Source of the DNA: Neisseria sp. oral taxon 014 str. F0314
GTDB taxonomy: Bacteria; Pseudomonadota; Gammaproteobacteria; Burkholderiales; Neisseriaceae
Direction of reading: 5' to 3'
Assembly (NCBI RefSeq): GCF_005886145.1
Contig: NZ_CP040504.1
Location: 434,001 to 498,000 of the forward strand
DNA length: 64,000 bases
Every line of letters begins with the position of its first letter. Position 1 is the stretch's first letter. The translations under genes were made by a program, and so were the position numbers. Under the pieces are notes generated by a model. That model did no database searches and was not told the DNA's origin. It worked only from the letters and a program-made list of their open reading frames with translations. Positions 60,007 through 64,000 of the stretch are shown here, one piece after another.

Positions 60007-61017
60007 ATGAGCAAGAAACGCGTCCTCACAGGCGTAACCACCACCGGCATCCCGCATCTGGGCAACTACGTCGGCGCCATCCGCCCAGCCGTCCGCGAGG
60101 CGCAAAACCCCGATACCGAATCCTTCCTCTTTCTCGCCGACTACCACGGCATCATCAAATGCCACGAGCCGGAGATGATTCACCAATCCACCCAAGCCGT
60201 TGCCGCCACTTGGCTCGCCTGCGGACTCGATCCCGAGCGCACCACCTTCTACCGCCAAAGCGACATTCCCGAAGTGATGGAATTGAACTGGATTCTGACC
60301 TGCATCACCGCCAAAGGCCTGATGAACCGCGCCCATGCCTACAAAGCCGCCGTGCAGGCAAACGTCGAAAACAATCAGGAAGACCCCGACCACGGCGTAG
60401 AAATGGGGCTGTACAGCTACCCCATCCTGATGACCGCCGATATCCTCATGTTCAACGCCAACGAAGTGCCCGTCGGCCGCGACCAAATCCAACACGTCGA
60501 AATGGCGCGCGACATCGCCGGCCGCTTCAACCACCGCTTCAAAGAAGTCTTCACCCTGCCCGAAGTGAAAATCGACGAAAACGTCGAACTCTTGGTCGGT
60601 TTGGACGGACGCAAAATGTCCAAATCCTACGGCAACACCATTCCGCTTTGGGAAAACGACAAGAAAACCCAAAAATCGGTCAACAAAATCATCACCAACA
60701 TGAAAGAGCCGGGCGAGCCGAAACAGCCCGACGAAAGCCCTCTGTTTGAAATCTACAAAGCCTTCTCCACGCCGTCTGAAACCGCAGCGTTCACACAAAT
60801 GCTTGCCGAAGGCTTGGCATGGGGCGAAGCCAAAAAACTCTTGGCCGCCAAAATCAACGCCGAGCTGGCAGAACCGCGCGAACGTTACAACGAGCTGACC
60901 GCCAATCCTTCGCAAATCGAAGACATCCTGCAGGCAGGCGCCGCCAAAGCGCGCAAAGAAGCGCGCGAACTGCTGGACAAAGTACGCGACGCCGTCGGCA
61001 TCCGCAGGCTGAAATAA
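60007..61017 (+). CDS. trpS: Tryptophanyl-tRNA synthetase TrpS
   Basis: 336 residues, class I synthetase. [15 protein letters not shown] holds the HIGH-type motif (HLGN), and [15 protein letters not shown] the KMSKS loop. [31 protein letters not shown] is the Trp-pocket region. Complete and alone between the bacteriocin-like locus and ung. Confidence 0.97.
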   Translation: MSKKRVLTGVTTTGIPHLGNYVGAIRPAVREAQNPDTESFLFLADYHGIIKCHEPEMIHQSTQAVAATWLACGLDPERTTFYRQSDIPEVMELNWILTCITAKGLMNRAHAYKAAVQANVENNQEDPDHGVEMGLYSYPILMTADILMFNANEVPVGRDQIQHVEMARDIAGRFNHRFKEVFTLPEVKIDENVELLVGLDGRKMSKSYGNTIPLWENDKKTQKSVNKIITNMKEPGEPKQPDESPLFEIYKAFSTPSETAAFTQMLAEGLAWGEAKKLLAAKINAELAEPRERYNELTANPSQIEDILQAGAAKARKEARELLDKVRDAVGIRRLK

Positions 61018-61025
61018 GAACGCAA

Positions 61026-61057
61026 AGGCCGTCTGAAAACTCAGTTTCAGACGGCCT
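61026..61057. terminator. DUS terminator after trpS
   Basis: AGGCCGTCTGAAA (61026-61038) pairs with TTTCAGACGGCCT (61045-61057). A TATAAT for ung follows at 61099-61104. Confidence 0.7.
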
Positions 61058-61135
61058 CTTCATCCGTTCCGCCTTTCTTACCCGCCTTTTTTTCACGTTA
61101 TAATTAAGCCCGACCCGTCAAAATCAGGACACATC

Positions 61136-61795
61136 ATGCAGACTTGGCACGAAGCACTCGGCGCGGAAAAAGAGCAGCCCTATTTCCGCCACATCATCCA
61201 AAGCGTGCGGCAGGAACGCGAAGCCGGCCGGATTATTTACCCGCCCGCCGCCGACGTGTTCAACGCATTCAAAGCCACCGAATTCAATCAGGTCAAAGTC
61301 GTCATTCTGGGGCAGGACCCGTATCACGGCGCAGGACAGGCGCACGGGCTGGCGTTTTCCGTCCGGCCCGAAATCGACATCCCGCCTTCGCTGGTCAATA
61401 TCTACAAAGAACTGGCCGACGACATCCCCGGCTTCCGCATCCCGCGGCACGGCTGCCTGCAACACTGGGCGGAACAGGGCGTGCTGCTGCTCAACACCGT
61501 TCTGACCGTGCGCGCGGGACAGGCGCACTCGCACGCCGCGCTGGGCTGGGAACAGTTTACCGACCGCGTCATCGCCCAGCTCAACGAATACCGCGAACAC
61601 ATCGTCTTCATGCTTTGGGGCAGCCATGCCCAGAAAAAAGGCGCGTTTATCGACCGCCGCCGCCATCTGGTGCTGTCCTCGCCGCATCCGTCCCCCCTCT
61701 CGGCCTACCGCGGCTTCTTCGGCTGCAAACACTTCTCGCAGGCCAACGCCTACCTGGCCGCACACGGAACGGCCGTCATCGACTGGCAGGTTTGA
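61136..61795 (+). CDS. ung: Uracil-DNA glycosylase Ung
   Basis: 219 residues. Removes uracil from [25 protein letters not shown] contains the catalytic Asp, and [16 protein letters not shown] the His and Leu loop that flips uracil out. Family 1 enzyme of normal length. Confidence 0.97.
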   Translation: MQTWHEALGAEKEQPYFRHIIQSVRQEREAGRIIYPPAADVFNAFKATEFNQVKVVILGQDPYHGAGQAHGLAFSVRPEIDIPPSLVNIYKELADDIPGFRIPRHGCLQHWAEQGVLLLNTVLTVRAGQAHSHAALGWEQFTDRVIAQLNEYREHIVFMLWGSHAQKKGAFIDRRRHLVLSSPHPSPLSAYRGFFGCKHFSQANAYLAAHGTAVIDWQV

Positions 61796-61803
61796 ACCAT
61801 TGG

Positions 61804-61836
61804 AAAGGCCGTCTGAAAAAATTTCAGACGGCCTTT
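61804..61836. terminator. DUS terminator between convergent ung and bioB
   Basis: AAAGGCCGTCTGAAA (61804-61818) pairs with TTTCAGACGGCCTTT (61822-61836). Confidence 0.8.
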
Positions 61837-61856
61837 ATCCCGTTTCTCAAACCGCT

Positions 61857-62909
61857 TCAATAATCCACCTTAATCTTGGGCGTTTCCTGCGCCGCTTCGT
61901 ATTCTTCTTCCAACTCGAACCGCAGCGGATACAAATCCAGCTTTTCCATCAGCAGGCGGTCGCCGTCTTCGTCGGGGTTTTCGGTGGTTAAGAGCTTGTC
62001 GCCGTAGAAAATCGAGTTCGCACCCGCCATGAAACACATTGCCTGCATGGATTCGGGCATATTGCTGCGCCCTGCCGACAGGCGGACGTAGCTGTGCGGC
62101 ATGGTAATCCGCGCTACGGCGATGGTGCGGACGAACTCCGTCCAGTCCAAATCTTCGGCATCGGCCAGCGGCGTGCCTTCCACTTTGACCAACTGGTTAA
62201 TCGGCACGCTTTCGGGCTGAGGGTCGAGGTTGGCGAGGCTGGCAATCAGTCCGGCACGCTCGGCGCGGGTCTCGTTCATGCCGACGATGCCGCCGCAGCA
62301 GACTTTCAAACCGGCGTTGCGGACTTTGCCCAAGGTGTCCATGCGGTCTTCGTGTTTGCGGGTATGGATGATGTCGTTGTAGCGGTCGGGGTCGGTGTCT
62401 AGGTTGTGGTTGTAATAGTCCAAACCTGCTTTTTTGAAGTCTTCCGCCATGCCGTCTTCAAGCATACCGAACGTGCCGCAGGTTTCCATGCCCAAACCCT
62501 TCACGGCTTTGATGATTGCGGAAACCGTCTCCACGTCTTTGGGTTTGGGGCCGCGCCATGCCGCGCCCATGCAGAAACGGCTTGCGCCGCGCGATTTGGC
62601 GATTTTGGCTTTTTCGACGATTTCATCCACATCCATCATTTGCTCTTTGCCCAGATTGGTGTTGTGGTGCGCCGATTGCGGGCAGTAGGCGCAGTCTTCG
62701 GGGCAGCCGCCGGTTTTGATGGACAACAGCGTGGAAAGCTGGATTTCGCGCGGGTTGAAATTTTGGCGGTGGATTTCGGCGGCTTGGTAAACGAGGTCGA
62801 GGAATGGAAGTCCGAACAGGGCTTCGACATCGCATTTTTTCCAATAGCGCGCGGTCGGATGCGGCTTGCGCTCGATCTTACGGCGCAAGGCGACGGGAGA
62901 TACGGTCAT
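61857..62909 (-). CDS. bioB: Biotin synthase BioB
   Basis: 350 residues. Radical-SAM enzyme inserting sulfur into dethiobiotin. [16 protein letters not shown] holds the CxxxCxxC cluster that binds the 4Fe-4[26 protein letters not shown] and [14 protein letters not shown] (with the Arg ligand of the 2Fe-2S cluster) are intact. I chose the ATG at 62909 ([10 protein letters not shown]) by comparison with other Neisseria; the frame to 62969 is longer. Confidence 0.96.
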   Translation of the reverse strand: MTVSPVALRRKIERKPHPTARYWKKCDVEALFGLPFLDLVYQAAEIHRQNFNPREIQLSTLLSIKTGGCPEDCAYCPQSAHHNTNLGKEQMMDVDEIVEKAKIAKSRGASRFCMGAAWRGPKPKDVETVSAIIKAVKGLGMETCGTFGMLEDGMAEDFKKAGLDYYNHNLDTDPDRYNDIIHTRKHEDRMDTLGKVRNAGLKVCCGGIVGMNETRAERAGLIASLANLDPQPESVPINQLVKVEGTPLADAEDLDWTEFVRTIAVARITMPHSYVRLSAGRSNMPESMQAMCFMAGANSIFYGDKLLTTENPDEDGDRLLMEKLDLYPLRFELEEEYEAAQETPKIKVDY

Positions 62910-63110
62910 AGTGTGTTCTTTCGTGTTTACAGCGGCGCAATGACGCTGACAGCCTGACTGCCGGCGCAATGACGGCAGCGGCGGATTTAAAAAAGGCCGT
63001 CTGAAAACGGCAGGGGAAGTGTAACGCTTTTAAAAAAACAGGGCAAAAGGTTTTTAAAACAATCAGGCCGCCCGAACAGGATTTCCCGTTCGGACGGCCC
63101 GCGACCGCAA

Positions 63111-63806
63111 TCAGGACTGCCCGCCAGCCCGCCCTATCAGATACTCCGCCAGTTTCGGCACGCCCGACGCGGCGCGTTCGGCAATCACCTCCACGCCCGC
63201 GCCTACGCCCTGCGGGTTCGGGTCGACCAGATAACAATCCGCATCGGGCGGCGCATAGTGAATCAGCGACGCCGCCGGATAAACCTGCATCGACGTGCCG
63301 ACGATGATGACCACGTCTGCATCGCGCATTTCCTCCGCCGCCTGCGGAAACAGCGGCACTTCCTCGCCGAAAAACACGATGTGCGGACGCATCGGCCCGC
63401 CCTTGCTGTCGCGCACGTCGTCGGTCTGCTCGCCGGTAAACCCGATAATCTCGTTTTCGTCGGCAACGCTGCGCAATTTGTTCAATTCGCCGTGCAGGTG
63501 CAGAACCTTGCTGCTGCCCGCCTTTTCGTGCAGACCGTCCACATTCTGCGTGATGATGTGTACGTCGTAATATTTTTCCAGCTCCGCCAAAGCCTTATGC
63601 GCGGCGTTCGGCTCGGCGGCATTGGCCTGAAGCCTGCGCTGGTTGTAAAAATCGATGACCAGCTTCGGATTGCGTTCCAGCGCTTCGGGCGTGCAGACAT
63701 CGGTTACTTTATGCCCTTCCCACAAACCGCCCGCATCGCGGAAAGTCAACAGACCGCTGTCGGCGCTGATGCCCGCGCCGGTCAACACGACACATTTTTT
63801 CTTCAT
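63111..63806 (-). CDS. cobB: NAD-dependent protein deacylase, sirtuin (CobB-like)
   Basis: 231 residues. VVLTGAGISADSGLLTFRD (NAD loop), IITQNVDGLHEKAG and LHLHGELNKLRS with the catalytic His. The small zinc-binding domain lacks the usual CxxC pairs, as in a known subset of bacterial sirtuins. VIIVGTSMQVYPAASLI ends the Rossmann fold. Removes acetyl or longer acyl groups from lysines. Confidence 0.9.
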   Translation of the reverse strand: MKKKCVVLTGAGISADSGLLTFRDAGGLWEGHKVTDVCTPEALERNPKLVIDFYNQRRLQANAAEPNAAHKALAELEKYYDVHIITQNVDGLHEKAGSSKVLHLHGELNKLRSVADENEIIGFTGEQTDDVRDSKGGPMRPHIVFFGEEVPLFPQAAEEMRDADVVIIVGTSMQVYPAASLIHYAPPDADCYLVDPNPQGVGAGVEVIAERAASGVPKLAEYLIGRAGGQS

Positions 63807-63866
63807 ATTGCTGCTCCGTCAGGCCGTTCGAACAGGATTTTCAGACGGCCTCAAACCGTTTCCATA

Positions 63867-64000
63867 TCAGTCGTCGGGATGAAACCGCGCCGCTTCGCGC
63901 TCTTTGGCGGCGACTTCCTTGTCTTTCAGTTTCGTTCCCAACCCGAGCAGTTTTTCATACTCCGACTGCGGCGTACCGTCGTCCTGCATACCGAACGCGC
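63867..64000 (-). CDS. C-terminal part of an unidentified protein (runs off the window)
   Basis: Open frame from the right edge to TGA at 63867-63869. The visible 43 residues include GMQDDGTPQSEYEKLLGLGT and a Lys/Glu-rich helix (KLKDKEVAAKEREAARFHPDD). No family recognised from this fragment. A DUS lies between it and the sirtuin gene. Confidence 0.55.
   Translation of the reverse strand, partial: AFGMQDDGTPQSEYEKLLGLGTKLKDKEVAAKEREAARFHPDD

Overview
The window is chromosomal DNA of a commensal Neisseria. The 12-mer AGGCCGTCTGAA (the AG dialect of the neisserial DNA uptake sequence, DUS) and its complement recur every few hundred bases, often as inverted pairs that double as terminators. 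The meningococcal/gonococcal AT dialect is not the prevailing form. A dRS3 repeat and typical gene neighbourhoods (mutM-nlaB, peroxiredoxin-glutaredoxin beside an Lpd-like flavoprotein, lolB-ispE) agree. I cannot name the species from sequence alone.

Layout. 1-5.4 kb: tail of an outer-membrane protein, DUF350 and a membrane aminopropyltransferase-like gene, miaA, tadA, recA. 5.7-11.2 kb: an oxidoreductase, rbfA-truB, small envelope genes and the ABC-F protein YbiT. 11.3-20.3 kb: metallophosphoesterase, trmB, small periplasmic proteins, an AraC/AhpD-like divergent pair, the Lpd-like and peroxiredoxin genes with a MITE-like repeat between them, nlaB and mutM. 20.4-25.5 kb: alaS, carrying an in-frame AT-rich insertion of about 150 codons, then cysG and a lipoprotein. 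25.8-31.7 kb: three tRNA-Gln genes, ispE, lolB, a TPR protein, a CoA-type NUDIX hydrolase and an RhlE-like helicase. 32-42.7 kb: a methyltransferase, YoaK-like protein, NfeD/stomatin pair, a LysR remnant, a MarR/MipA pair and an RND efflux pair. 42.8-47.2 kb: the main accessory island. 47.2-56.4 kb: MFS transporter, MerR/hydrolase pair, class 1A dihydroorotate dehydrogenase and a probably iron-regulated ABC-MT-MT-ABC cluster. 56.6-64 kb: clpB, a tiny bacteriocin-like locus, trpS, ung, bioB, a sirtuin and a partial gene.

Two loci look like interbacterial competition systems. At 43.0-47.2 kb three tandem paralogous lipoprotein genes, separated by decayed starts of an effector gene, precede an intact GHSLG lipase-like effector whose start codon overlaps the last lipoprotein stop. 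The layout matches immunity/effector modules of bacteria-killing type IV (X-T4SS) or other polymorphic toxin systems. At 59.46-59.78 kb two minus-strand ORFs too short for ordinary gene callers encode a 48-residue peptide with a textbook double-glycine leader and a 55-residue two-helix membrane protein, a plausible bacteriocin and immunity pair.

The alaS insertion, with a Gly/Ala-rich hydrophobic stretch inside the tRNA-recognition region of an essential enzyme, is the third item most worth attention. All functional calls come from reading the sequence and family knowledge. No database search was run.
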